Under the pieces are notes generated by a model. That model was given only the letters and a program-made list of their open reading frames with translations. It was not told where the DNA came from and searched no databases. Made by a program: the position numbers and the translations under genes. Source: Elusimicrobiota bacterium (lineage in GTDB: Bacteria; Elusimicrobiota; Elusimicrobia; JACQPE01). From it: a stretch of 64,000 bases of DNA. The stretch spans positions 62,001 to 126,000 of the forward strand of contig JACPAN010000008.1 of the NCBI GenBank assembly GCA_016180815.1. Direction: 5' to 3'. Positions 14,921-23,632 of the stretch are shown piece by piece. Within the stretch, counting starts at the first letter, position 1. Each line of letters starts with the position of its first letter.

Positions 14921-17900
14921 ATGGAGAGATTATCGTTCGCGCTCGTTTTATTTTTATTCGGCCTTTCTCCCTGCCTGCACGCCAAAGAACCGCTCAATGA
15001 AGACGAAGCGTTCGAAGCGGCCGGCCGTCTCTACCAGGATGCGCGCCAGGATAAATTAGGCGCCATCGAAGCCTTCAAAAGATTCGCCGATGAATTTCCC
15101 TCAAGCCGCCGCGGTGCCGACGCTCATTTTTTAATCGGAGAATCCCATTTTGAGCGTGCTCAGCGCGCTTTGGAAAGCGATCCCGCCTTCATCCGTGACG
15201 GCCTGGCTGCCAAGATTCCCTCAGGCGCCTTGCGCGAGATGGAGCAGGCGGAAAAAGCCTATCGCAGCGCCCTCAAAAAAGCCGATGACCAGGGATTAAA
15301 AAGTTCGGTCATGTACCGTTTGGGCGAGATCGCCTACAACCGGCGCGATTGGAAGGAAGCGGTCAAGGCGTTCGCTTCCATCGAATCGTCATGGCCGAAA
15401 AGCTATTTGCTGCCGGAGAGTTTGCTGGGGTTGGCCTACGGGCATTTGATGCTCGATGATTTCACCAAAGCTGAGGAAAGCATGGCCCGGCTCACCCGGA
15501 ATTTTCCCCAGCATTTGAAAAATCCGCAAGCCCAATTCGTTCAAGGCGTGCTGGCCTTAAGAAAAGGCGATTATGCCCAAGCCGACAAGCTGTTGGAGCC
15601 GTTGCCCGCGCCCGAGGCGCGATTCTACCTGGCGAAAACTTACCTGAACTCCGGCAAGGCGCTGTTGGCCGCCACGATTCTTAATCGCCTGCTCAAGGAA
15701 GAGATCGCTTCGGATTTGAAAGAGGCCGCGGCCTTTTTCATCGGGGACGCTTTTTTTCTTTCCAAGGATTATGACGGCGCCATCGTCAAATATAAAGACT
15801 TGCTGAGGCTTCATCCCTTTTCCAAATACAAGGTCGCGGCGCTGTACCGCATCGGCAGCGCTTACTTTCAGAAAAAAGAATATGGCCAGGCCAGGCTTTC
15901 TTTCTCCGCCATGATCGCCCAGAGCCCGCGCGATTTTTACGCGCCCCTGGCCCAATTTTTTATCGGCGAGTCGCATCTGGTGATGAATCAAATGCGCGAG
16001 GCCTTGTTTGCCTACGGCAAAGTGGTCACCGGGTACAAGGACGCCCCAATTCATCCGTTGGCCCAATATCGTTTGGCCTGGGCTCAACAGGAGGTCGGCG
16101 ATCACGCCCAGGCCGTGGAAACGCTCAAGAGTTTTGTCGGCGCCAATCCGGGTCATGATCTGGCTATGAACGCTTACTTGATCATGGGCAACAGCCTGGC
16201 GCGCATGAAAAAGCATGAGGAAGCCATGATGGCCTGGCAGAGAGTCGTTGATCAGGCGTCCGGAACCGAGGTCGCGGAACAGGCCTTATTTTTGACGCTT
16301 AAACTTCATGATGAGGCCAAAAATTACGGACAAATCCTCACCTCGTATCAATACATTTTCCGCCACCTTCCTCCCTCGCAGTCGAAATGGCGCAGCTTGA
16401 CGTATGTGATCGGCGCCGAGGCGTACCTGGCGCAGAGTAAAATCGAGGAAGCCCAGGGGATTTACGAGATGATCCTCAAGGTTTATCCCAAAGAGGAGGC
16501 CGCGTTTTACGCCCAGGACGGCCTGGCTTGGTGCCTGACCCTTTCGGGCCGCCATGAAGACGCGGTCAAGGCCAGGGAACGCTTGAGGGAAATGATGTCC
16601 GTGGCTTCCTCCACGTTTTCCTTCGCGCCGTTTAATGATTTGGGTTTGGCGGACAGTCTCTATAACCAGAAGGCTTATGAAGACGCGTATCAGTTGTACG
16701 ATAAATTCAGCCGCGAGCATCCTGAATCTCAGGCTGCGGAAGTCGCCTTATACCGGGCCGGGCTGTCCCTTTATCGCATGAGGTATTACAGCCAAGCCGT
16801 GGAAGTCTGGCAGAAACTTTGGGAACGGCCCGCATCACCCATCGTTGAGCGGGCCCTGCATCAGGCCGCGGACACGCTGTTTCGCGGCGGGCGCTACCCT
16901 GAAGCCGTAGCCGCCTATAAGAAAATTATCGAACGCTACCCCTCCGGCAGCCAGTTGGCTCTGGCGCATTTGAGGCTGGCCCAGGCCGCTTTCCAGACGG
17001 GCAAGGACGCGGATGCGCTCAAGGAAGCCCAGTTCATCTTGATTCATTTGACGAAGGCGCCGGAAACAGTGGATGCGCTGGATTTGGCTGAAGCGGTTTT
17101 TGATCGCAGCCCTGCTCATGATTTCGGCGCTTTTTTCAGGTTGATTATCGAAGCGAACCCCAAGGGCCCGGTGGCTGCTGAAGCGCAGTTTCGCTGGGCG
17201 AGCCGGCTTTTTGAGCGCAAGGATTTCGAGGCTGCGGCCAAAGGTTTTCAAACGTTCAGCGTGGAATATACCGACCACCAATCGTTGCCCAAAGCCCAAC
17301 TTTTACTGGGCGAGTCTCAGTTTAATTTGAAGAAATACCTTGAGGCGGCCGGCGCTTACGAGCGTTACACCGCTAATTACCCGGATGAAGATCAGGTCCC
17401 GCTGGCGTTGTTTCGATTGGGCAGCGCGCAGTACAGCCTTCAGAATTTCGAAGCCGCGGCCGGCGCTTATCAGAGATTGGCCAATGATTTTTCCAATTCC
17501 GAGTACGCCAAAACCGCGCAGTTTAATTTGGCCCTGGCCTATAAGGCTTTAGGGCGTTCCGAGGAGGCCCAAGTCGCTTATCAAAAATATGCGGAGGGCG
17601 CGACCTCCGTGGAAGACGGCACGGCCGCTCTTTGGGAGTTGTTCGGTTTGCAAAAAGAACAGAAGGATTACGCCAATGCCTTGAAAACCTTGGAAAAAAT
17701 TCGCTCGCAGGCCGCTTCAAACGTTGAGGCTGTTTTTGAATCCGCCTACTACACAGGCGAGATGCATTCGTTTTTGGGCCAGCAGCAGCAGGCTCGTTTG
17801 GCCTGGGAGCAAGCCGCGTCCATGAAACCCTCGGGCCACGCTTACCGGCTGCAGTCGTTAGCCAAGCTGGCGGAAATTTATGAAGGCGGCGCCGAGTGGG

Positions 17901-18082
17901 CTAAGGCTGCGGCCGCTTATGATGACTTGGCGAAAAATGCACCCGTCGCAGGCGTGGCCGCAGCCGCGCGCGAGCGGGCCCAGGCCATGAGAAAAGCCGG
18001 CTCAGCTGGAAAGGCGCCAACAACGCCCTTGACCAGAAACGGCGGTGAGTCACAATCCAAAGGGGCATCCGGAGGACCATGA
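14921..18082 (+). CDS. large exported TPR-repeat protein
   Basis: This 1053-residue protein has a signal peptide (LSFALVLFLFGLSPCLHAKE) and then about 25 tetratricopeptide units to residue 1030. Typical units are AEKAYRSALKKADDQGLKSS, YRLGEIAYNRRDWKEAVKAF and AQFNLALAYKALGRSEEAQV. The closest common relatives in layout are YbgF/CpoB, BamD and outer-membrane TPR scaffolds. It is the first gene of the operon, and the last four bases ATGA overlap the next start, so coupling with the Ig/OmpA protein is likely. I infer a periplasmic scaffold or assembly role. A Ser/Gly-rich tail (1030-1053) follows the repeats. Confidence 0.85.
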   Translation: MERLSFALVLFLFGLSPCLHAKEPLNEDEAFEAAGRLYQDARQDKLGAIEAFKRFADEFPSSRRGADAHFLIGESHFERAQRALESDPAFIRDGLAAKIPSGALREMEQAEKAYRSALKKADDQGLKSSVMYRLGEIAYNRRDWKEAVKAFASIESSWPKSYLLPESLLGLAYGHLMLDDFTKAEESMARLTRNFPQHLKNPQAQFVQGVLALRKGDYAQADKLLEPLPAPEARFYLAKTYLNSGKALLAATILNRLLKEEIASDLKEAAAFFIGDAFFLSKDYDGAIVKYKDLLRLHPFSKYKVAALYRIGSAYFQKKEYGQARLSFSAMIAQSPRDFYAPLAQFFIGESHLVMNQMREALFAYGKVVTGYKDAPIHPLAQYRLAWAQQEVGDHAQAVETLKSFVGANPGHDLAMNAYLIMGNSLARMKKHEEAMMAWQRVVDQASGTEVAEQALFLTLKLHDEAKNYGQILTSYQYIFRHLPPSQSKWRSLTYVIGAEAYLAQSKIEEAQGIYEMILKVYPKEEAAFYAQDGLAWCLTLSGRHEDAVKARERLREMMSVASSTFSFAPFNDLGLADSLYNQKAYEDAYQLYDKFSREHPESQAAEVALYRAGLSLYRMRYYSQAVEVWQKLWERPASPIVERALHQAADTLFRGGRYPEAVAAYKKIIERYPSGSQLALAHLRLAQAAFQTGKDADALKEAQFILIHLTKAPETVDALDLAEAVFDRSPAHDFGAFFRLIIEANPKGPVAAEAQFRWASRLFERKDFEAAAKGFQTFSVEYTDHQSLPKAQLLLGESQFNLKKYLEAAGAYERYTANYPDEDQVPLALFRLGSAQYSLQNFEAAAGAYQRLANDFSNSEYAKTAQFNLALAYKALGRSEEAQVAYQKYAEGATSVEDGTAALWELFGLQKEQKDYANALKTLEKIRSQAASNVEAVFESAYYTGEMHSFLGQQQQARLAWEQAASMKPSGHAYRLQSLAKLAEIYEGGAEWAKAAAAYDDLAKNAPVAGVAAAARERAQAMRKAGSAGKAPTTPLTRNGGESQSKGASGGP

Positions 18083-21000
18083 TGGCTGTCTCAAATTTCA
18101 AATTTCAAATTTCAAATCTATCCAATTTGTGGGCGTTTATTATTTGTTTGACGGTTTCTTTCGCCCGGGCTCAAACCGAGACGGCGCAGGTTTTTTTCTC
18201 CCCCAACAGCGACGGCATCATCGATTCCGCGGTTTTCCGGTTGTCCGTGTCGAATGCGTCCAATATCGCGGAATGGGTTTTCGTGGTGACGGATAACTCC
18301 GGCCGGGAGATCAAGCGTTTTACAGGCAAGGGCGCGCCGCCGTCAGGCCTTGATTGGAACGGCAAGGACGAGCACAATCAATTGATTCCCGACGGCACCT
18401 ACCATTACCGGCTGTCCGTGGTCACGTTGGCCGGCAACAAGGTGGAAATGCCGCCGCAGGAGTTAGTCTGCGACCGGCAAACGCCCACCGCGCAAGCCGG
18501 CGTCGAACCCGCGTTGTTTTCTCCGGAAGAGGGCAGCGCCAAACCCACGGCCCATTTTATGATGGACGCTTATGACGCCAACGGCATTCATAGCTGGATT
18601 TTAAAAATCGTCAACGCGCAAACCGGCTCAGCCGTCAAGTCTTTTTATGGGAAAGGGCAGCCGATGCCCAAAGCCGAGTGGGACGGACGCTCGGATGCGT
18701 ATGATCCGGCGCCGGACGGCGAATACTCATTCACCTTCGCGGTCCGCGACCGCGCGGGGAACACCACGATCACCAGCCCTAAAACAGTCACTATCGATCG
18801 GGCCGAACCCATGACCTCCGTTGAGGCCGAGCCGCCGGTTTTTTCCCCCAACGCGGACGGGGTTCAAGACATCGTCACGTTTGAAATCAAACCACCGCCC
18901 GTCATCAAAAAGCAGATCGAAAACTGGTCATTGTCGGTCAAGGATATGAAGGGCCGAGCCCTTAAAATGTTTGAGGGTTTGGGTGAGCCGCCGCGCGCCA
19001 TCAGTTGGGACGGCAAGGACGCCGCCGGAAAAATAGCCGCGGACGGTATTTATGCCTACAGTTTTCTCACCGTGGATCAAGCCGGAAACAGGGGCTTCGC
19101 CTTGCCTAAAAATTTGGTTTTGGATACGACCCCGCCTCAGGCGACGATCGATCTCAAGCCCTTGCTGTTATCGCCCAACGGCGACGGTTTCGGCGACAAC
19201 GGCACTTATCATATGGAAGTTGTCGAAGCCAACGGCATCAGGTCTTATGCCTTGGAAATCAAAGACGATGTCGGCACGTTAAAGAAAGCGTTCCGCGGAG
19301 AGGAAACCCCGGCCAAGCAGCTTCAATGGGCCGGCCAGGATTCTTCCGATAAAACCCTGGTGGACGGCAAGTATTCCTATACCTTGACGTTGGCGGACAG
19401 GGCCGGCAATAAAACGACGGTGGAGCCTAAAGAACTGCAAATCGACGTGACGCCGCCGGTCGTCGATTGGATGGTTGATCCAAGATTGATCTCTCCAAAT
19501 GGGGATCAACAAGAGGCCCATATGCGGATTTCGGTTCACGACGCCTCGGAGATCGAACAATGGCGGCTTGAAATCAAAGACGCCGCCTCCAAAGTCGTGC
19601 GTCGTTATACGGGCCAGGGCGCTTATCTTGACCCCATCGCCTGGGAAGGGCGCGACGAATCAAAAAACATGGTTCCGGACGGCGTTTACAACGCTTTTTT
19701 TTGGGTCCGGGACAAAGCGAATAATGCAGTTTTGACATCGGCCCAGCAAATCGTTGTCGGCGCCCAAATTCCGGAAATTACCGTTACGGCCGCCCTGAAC
19801 AATTTTTCCCCTAACGCCGACGGGGTTAAAGATACCGCGGCGTTCGCTCTGAAGTCGCGTTCCTTCAACAAAATTAAGCAATGGGCCCTGGCGTTCACGG
19901 ACGGCGGCCAGACCCTGATCAGGGAATTTCAAGGCTTGGGCGCGCCTCCGGCCGAGATTATTTGGTCCGGGGAGCGCGACGATAAAACGCCGTCGCCGGA
20001 CGGGTTTTATCGCTACGTTTATCGCGTGACGGACGAGGCCGGCAATAGAAATCAGACGCAGCCCCAAAACATTCAAATCGACACCCTGCGGCCGGAAATC
20101 GACGATCGGGCCGTTCCCGCGCTTTTTTCGCCCAATGCCGACGGCATTTTAGACGACATGATTTTTAAGTTGTCTTATCGTGATCAAAGCGCGGCTAGGG
20201 AATGGTCCATCACCATCAAAAATGAGGGCAATAAAGTCGTGCGCGTTTTATCCGGACAAGGCGCCTTGCCTCAGGATGTGCGCTGGGACGGCCGCTCGGA
20301 CGCGCAGAAGGCCGTTCCGGACGGACCCTACACATTCGTTTTAACGGCCGAGGATGCGGTGGGCAACCGTTCCGCCACGTTGGATCAAATTATTCGTCTG
20401 GATACCACGCCGCCGCAGTTGACGATTGCGGCGGAACCCACGCTGTTTTCCCCAAAATCCTCAAGCGACAAAGACCGCACGGTTTTTAACATGACGGTCC
20501 AGGATGCTTCGGATTTGACCCGGTGGTCGCTTAAATTTGTGGACGCGAAGAACAACGAGGCGCATGAAATCAAAGGAGACGGACGTCCGCCCGTGGAAAT
20601 CGTTTGGGAGGGTGTCAATCACAAGAACGACGTTTTAGCCGACGGGTCGTACAAGGTGTATCTGGTGGTTAGAGACGAGGTCGGCAATGAGGGTAAAAGC
20701 CAGCCCGCGACCGTGACCATCGACACCTCCAAACCCGTGGTTGCGGTGGTGACGCATGAAGAAATGGTGCCCAGTCTAGTGCCGGAGGTTCAGTCGGTGG
20801 AGGGCAGCCGAGGGATCGTCATCAATTTGGCGGCCGAGGTTCTTTTTGAAACCGGCAAGGCGCAGATTCGTCCGGAAGCCTTCCCCATGCTCGACGAGGC
20901 CGCGGGCGTGATCAAAAAGTACCCCAAACGCCATGTTTTGGTCGAGGGCCATACGGATAATGTGCCGATCCGCAACGAAGAGTTTCCGAACAATCAAACG

Positions 21001-21228
21001 CTTTCCGAAGGACGGGCCAAGGCTGTGGTGGATTATTTCGTCCGCTACAAGCAAATCGCCGCCGCCCGCCTGACGCCCAAAGGCCACGGCGACAGCCGCC
21101 CGGTCGCCGACAATGAAAATCCCGAAAATCGCCAGAAAAATCGCCGCGTTGAAATCATTATCGAGAGAGAGAAGCCGCAGGCTTCTTCTTCCCCGGCAGA
21201 TAATTCCAAAAAGCGAGGTGAGCCGTAA
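18079..21228 (+). CDS. surface protein with eight FlgD-like Ig repeats and a C-terminal OmpA domain
   Basis: After a signal-like stretch (about residues 15-33) the protein has eight repeats of roughly 107 residues. Each begins with a form of FSPNADG and ends near DGxYxYxLxxxDxAGN, like the FlgD/gliding-motility C-terminal Ig fold. In repeats 2, 5 and 8 the calcium-type loop is degenerate (FSPEEG, ISPNGDQ, FSPKSS). Residues about 914-1030 are an OmpA/Pal-type peptidoglycan-binding domain: VLFETGKAQIRPEA, VEGHTDNVPI, LSEGRAKAVVDYF and NRRVEIIIE. So the protein can tie the cell wall to a long Ig stalk. It is translationally coupled to the TPR gene and followed by TolQ with a one-base overlap. 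Confidence 0.85.
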   Translation: MMAVSNFKFQISNLSNLWAFIICLTVSFARAQTETAQVFFSPNSDGIIDSAVFRLSVSNASNIAEWVFVVTDNSGREIKRFTGKGAPPSGLDWNGKDEHNQLIPDGTYHYRLSVVTLAGNKVEMPPQELVCDRQTPTAQAGVEPALFSPEEGSAKPTAHFMMDAYDANGIHSWILKIVNAQTGSAVKSFYGKGQPMPKAEWDGRSDAYDPAPDGEYSFTFAVRDRAGNTTITSPKTVTIDRAEPMTSVEAEPPVFSPNADGVQDIVTFEIKPPPVIKKQIENWSLSVKDMKGRALKMFEGLGEPPRAISWDGKDAAGKIAADGIYAYSFLTVDQAGNRGFALPKNLVLDTTPPQATIDLKPLLLSPNGDGFGDNGTYHMEVVEANGIRSYALEIKDDVGTLKKAFRGEETPAKQLQWAGQDSSDKTLVDGKYSYTLTLADRAGNKTTVEPKELQIDVTPPVVDWMVDPRLISPNGDQQEAHMRISVHDASEIEQWRLEIKDAASKVVRRYTGQGAYLDPIAWEGRDESKNMVPDGVYNAFFWVRDKANNAVLTSAQQIVVGAQIPEITVTAALNNFSPNADGVKDTAAFALKSRSFNKIKQWALAFTDGGQTLIREFQGLGAPPAEIIWSGERDDKTPSPDGFYRYVYRVTDEAGNRNQTQPQNIQIDTLRPEIDDRAVPALFSPNADGILDDMIFKLSYRDQSAAREWSITIKNEGNKVVRVLSGQGALPQDVRWDGRSDAQKAVPDGPYTFVLTAEDAVGNRSATLDQIIRLDTTPPQLTIAAEPTLFSPKSSSDKDRTVFNMTVQDASDLTRWSLKFVDAKNNEAHEIKGDGRPPVEIVWEGVNHKNDVLADGSYKVYLVVRDEVGNEGKSQPATVTIDTSKPVVAVVTHEEMVPSLVPEVQSVEGSRGIVINLAAEVLFETGKAQIRPEAFPMLDEAAGVIKKYPKRHVLVEGHTDNVPIRNEEFPNNQTLSEGRAKAVVDYFVRYKQIAAARLTPKGHGDSRPVADNENPENRQKNRRVEIIIEREKPQASSSPADNSKKRGEP
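18193..20700 (+). repeat. eight tandem Ig-repeat coding units of about 320 bases
   Basis: The repeat signature FSPN or its variants is encoded near 18193, 18514, 18838, 19166, 19484, 19799, 20120 and 20441, so the period is 315-328 bases. Nucleotide identity between units is modest, which means old duplication kept by protein selection. Confidence 0.75.
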
Positions 21229-21839
21229 TGACCGATATTAATTACCTTGAGATTCTCAGGAGCAGCTTCACGCTGGTCATTCTTATTTTTTGTTCCATCC
21301 TTTCCATTACGTTTGCGGTCGAGCGGTGGCTATTTTTTAGAAAAATCGATCCCAACCCCGGCCCTTTTTTGGCCAAGGTTAAGCAATTGATGGAGGAAGG
21401 GCGCTTTAAGGAGGTGCTTGAGGTTTGCGAAAAAACGACCGGGCCCGTGTCTGCGCTGGTGAAAACAGCGGTCACGAACCGGCAGAAAGAAGAGGCGGAG
21501 ATGGACCGGCTCTTGGGCGCCGCGCGTCTTGACGAGCGTTTGAAAATGGAGCGGTTTTTGGCGATTTTAGGCACGCTGGGGAACACCGCGCCCTTTATCG
21601 GGTTGTTCGGAACCGTGGTGGGCATTATTAAGGCGTTCCGCGATTTGGCGTTGGCGGGCGCCGGCGGCCCGGCCATTGTGGCCAAAGGCATTGCCGAGGC
21701 CTTGGTGGCCACGGCCGCGGGTCTGGCGGTCGCGATTCCGGCCGTCATCATTTATAACTACTTCACGAAACGAGTGAAAGCCGTTTCATCGGTCATGGAA
21801 GCCGCTTCATTGAGGATCACCACTTACCTTAAGCCTTAA
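21228..21839 (+). CDS. TolQ/ExbB/MotA-family proton-channel subunit
   Basis: The 203-residue inner-membrane protein has a first membrane helix at about 15-32 (LVILIFCSILSITFAVERW), a cytoplasmic loop, and two further helices within LGTLGNTAPFIGLFGTVVGI and ALVATAAGLAVAIPAVIIYN. The conserved Thr/Pro-rich TAPFIGLFGTVVG motif is typical for TolQ/ExbB. With TolR-type partners it should use the proton motive force to move a periplasmic effector. Two TolR genes and a TonB gene follow in the same operon. Whether it is TolQ or ExbB proper cannot be decided; no TolB or Pal is next to it. Confidence 0.9.
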   Translation: MTDINYLEILRSSFTLVILIFCSILSITFAVERWLFFRKIDPNPGPFLAKVKQLMEEGRFKEVLEVCEKTTGPVSALVKTAVTNRQKEEAEMDRLLGAARLDERLKMERFLAILGTLGNTAPFIGLFGTVVGIIKAFRDLALAGAGGPAIVAKGIAEALVATAAGLAVAIPAVIIYNYFTKRVKAVSSVMEAASLRITTYLKP

Positions 21840-21853
21840 CGGAGGAGGTCGCA

Positions 21854-22408
21854 GTGACGAAGCTTATCGAGAGACTGCGCGGGTTGTACGTGGACCCGGA
21901 ACTACAGTTTCGCTTTGTCATTTTTTTGGTTGTGTTGATCATGGTTGAAAGCGTTTTTGTGGGCCGGGGATTGGTGGCCTTGGTGTTTATGGCGCGGGAT
22001 TGGCGGCGGCCCGATTTGTTGTTTGACTTTTTTTTGTCTCTTCTTTGGCTCTTGGCGCCGCTGTTGGCCGTGAACGTCGGCTTGGGGCTTTATTGGTCGG
22101 CGCGCATCGCCAGGCCGTTGAAAGCCTTGGATAAGGGATTAAAAGATTTGCGTGAAGGGCATTTCAGCCCCATCGAGGATTTGCGCCCCAGGGACGCGCT
22201 CAAGGATTTGAGCCAGAATTTTAATGAGACCGTCGGCCGGCTGAAATACCTGTTGACGCGCGACCGGCGTCTAGTTTTGGAAGCCCTAGCGGATTTAGAT
22301 CAGGCTCAAGCCGCCAAGCCCGGAGACCGGGAAAAATTCCTGCTTCAGGCCAAGAGCAAGCTGTCCATCGTGAACGCTCACTTCCACAAGGATGGGTCCA
22401 ATGGCTAA
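21854..22408 (+). CDS. HAMP-domain inner-membrane protein in the Tol-like operon
   Basis: The start is GTG at 21854, preceded by GGAGGAGG. Two membrane helices (about 20-45 and 55-82) enclose a short loop. A HAMP-like linker follows (WSARIARPLKALDKGLKDL at about 80-100, then REGHFSPIEDLRPRDALKDL) and a coiled-coil tail to residue 184. There is no kinase or cyclase domain. HAMP linkers pass signals from membrane to cytoplasm; next to a response regulator, this protein may act as a bare signal relay. It overlaps the beginning of the response-regulator gene by a few bases. The function is inferred from architecture only. Confidence 0.7.
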   Translation: MTKLIERLRGLYVDPELQFRFVIFLVVLIMVESVFVGRGLVALVFMARDWRRPDLLFDFFLSLLWLLAPLLAVNVGLGLYWSARIARPLKALDKGLKDLREGHFSPIEDLRPRDALKDLSQNFNETVGRLKYLLTRDRRLVLEALADLDQAQAAKPGDREKFLLQAKSKLSIVNAHFHKDGSNG

Positions 22409-22805
22409 ACGCGTATTGGTTATTGACGATGACGATGATTTGAGGGAAGTTCTGGTGGATTGGCTGGAAATTAAAGGTTTTACTCCGGAAAAAGCCAGAA
22501 ACGCCAAGGAAGCTCAGGAGTTTTTGGGCCGTTCCGTGCCTGATCTGATTTTGCTCGATATCATGATGCCGGATATGAACGGCATCGAACTTTGCCGGTG
22601 GATCAGGTCTCAACCTAAGCTTAAAGACGTCCCCATTCTGCAGATGAGCGCCTTGGCGGACGAAACGACGATGAAGGACGCTTTGGAAATGGGGGCCATG
22701 GACTATATCACCAAACCCATCGATTTTAAAACGATGATTTCCAAAATCCAAGCTGCTTTAAGCCGCATGGAGCGCCGCTCGGAGGGCGACGGGGAAGGTT
22801 TCTGA
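22401..22805 (+). CDS. single-domain response regulator (CheY-like)
   Basis: From the ATG at 22401 (AAGGATGG lies 8 bases upstream; an ATG at 22392 is in frame but badly spaced) the product has 134 residues. VLVIDDDDD gives the acidic pocket, LILLDIMMPDMNG the phospho-acceptor Asp53, QMSA the switch residue and ITKP the conserved lysine. No output domain follows, only a short acidic tail. It lies between a HAMP protein and TolR genes, so its phosphorylation state could gate the energised complex, as CheY does for the flagellar motor. No histidine kinase is in the window. Confidence 0.88.
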   Translation: MAKRVLVIDDDDDLREVLVDWLEIKGFTPEKARNAKEAQEFLGRSVPDLILLDIMMPDMNGIELCRWIRSQPKLKDVPILQMSALADETTMKDALEMGAMDYITKPIDFKTMISKIQAALSRMERRSEGDGEGF

Positions 22806-22806
22806 T

Positions 22807-23238
22807 ATGGCCATGTCTACCGGCGCAGACGAGGATGTGATTACCGAGATCAACGTCACGCCCCTGGTGGACGTTTGCCTGGTGTTGGTCATTATTTTTA
22901 TGGCGGTAGCGCCGTTCGCGCTTCAAGTCGGAATCAAAGTGTTGGAATCACGGGCCAAAACCGCGATCGGCAAGGTGACGGCGGCTGAGAACGTTCAGGC
23001 CCGGCTCTCAAGGGACGGCCGTTTGACGATCAATGGCCGCGCCAGCGGCTGGGAGCGTCTCGATCAAGATTTAACGTCGGCTCTGGCGTCAAGCCGCGAC
23101 CGCACCGTGATCGTGACCGCGGACGACAAAAACAGGGTCGGCGAGGTGGTCGCTATTTTGGACGCGGCTAAAGTGGCGGGCGCGGCCAAGGTCGCCATCA
23201 TGAAATCAGGAGGAGGTTCCGGTGCAGGCGGGCGGTGA
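22807..23238 (+). CDS. TolR/ExbD-family protein, first copy
   Basis: The 143-residue protein has one N-terminal membrane helix in EINVTPLVDVCLVLVIIFMA with the Asp required for proton use. A periplasmic domain with RLSRDGRLTINGRASG and VTADDKNRVGEVVAILDAAK follows. It differs from the second copy in the linker and has a Gly-rich tail. Its 3' end overlaps the second copy by 17 bases. Paralogous TolR pairs occur where one TolQ drives a heteromeric rotor or peg; AglR/AglS of Myxococcus gliding motors are a known case. Confidence 0.88.
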   Translation: MAMSTGADEDVITEINVTPLVDVCLVLVIIFMAVAPFALQVGIKVLESRAKTAIGKVTAAENVQARLSRDGRLTINGRASGWERLDQDLTSALASSRDRTVIVTADDKNRVGEVVAILDAAKVAGAAKVAIMKSGGGSGAGGR

Positions 23239-23632
23239 CGACGAGGACGTGATCACGGGCATTAACGTCACCCCGCTGGTGGACGTTTGTCTGGTGCTGG
23301 TCATTATTTTTATGGTCACGGCGCCCATGCTCTCGGAACCCATGTTCCGCGTGGATTTGCCCCAATCGCGCACTCAAGAAGGCGAGGAAAAGCAGAAAAT
23401 CATGGTGACGGTTTCAAAAGACGGCCGCTTGGCCGTCGATGATAAAGAAGTTCCGAGTACGGAGGAATTCAGCCGTGAAATCGCCCGGCAATTGGCGCAA
23501 CATCAGGACGGGTTTGTGGTTTTCAAGGCTGATCGCGACGCTTTTCACGGCTTGTTGGTCGAGTTGATGCAGCGCGCCAAGGATGCGGGCGCAAAATCGT
23601 TGACCATCGCCACGCAAAAGAGGAGCCGCTGA
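23222..23632 (+). CDS. TolR/ExbD-family protein, second copy
   Basis: Translation starts at a GTG (23222) inside the end of the first copy. The 136-residue protein has GINVTPLVDVCLVLVIIFMV with the functional Asp. A periplasmic domain with VTVSKDGRLAVDDKEVPS and VVFKADRDAFHGLLVELMQR follows, nearer to classic TolR/ExbD than the first copy. The first 60 bases of the two genes are strongly alike, so they arose by tandem duplication. The stop codon overlaps the TonB start by one base. Confidence 0.88.
   Translation: MQAGGDDEDVITGINVTPLVDVCLVLVIIFMVTAPMLSEPMFRVDLPQSRTQEGEEKQKIMVTVSKDGRLAVDDKEVPSTEEFSREIARQLAQHQDGFVVFKADRDAFHGLLVELMQRAKDAGAKSLTIATQKRSR

Noticed and set aside
15557-16216. 219-codon minus-strand frame inside the TPR gene
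   Set aside because: It mirrors the TPR repeats and has no motif or ribosome site.
18193-20700. Regular repeats resembling a CRISPR or satellite array
   Set aside because: The period of about 320 bases follows protein repeats and the copies differ strongly at nucleotide level.
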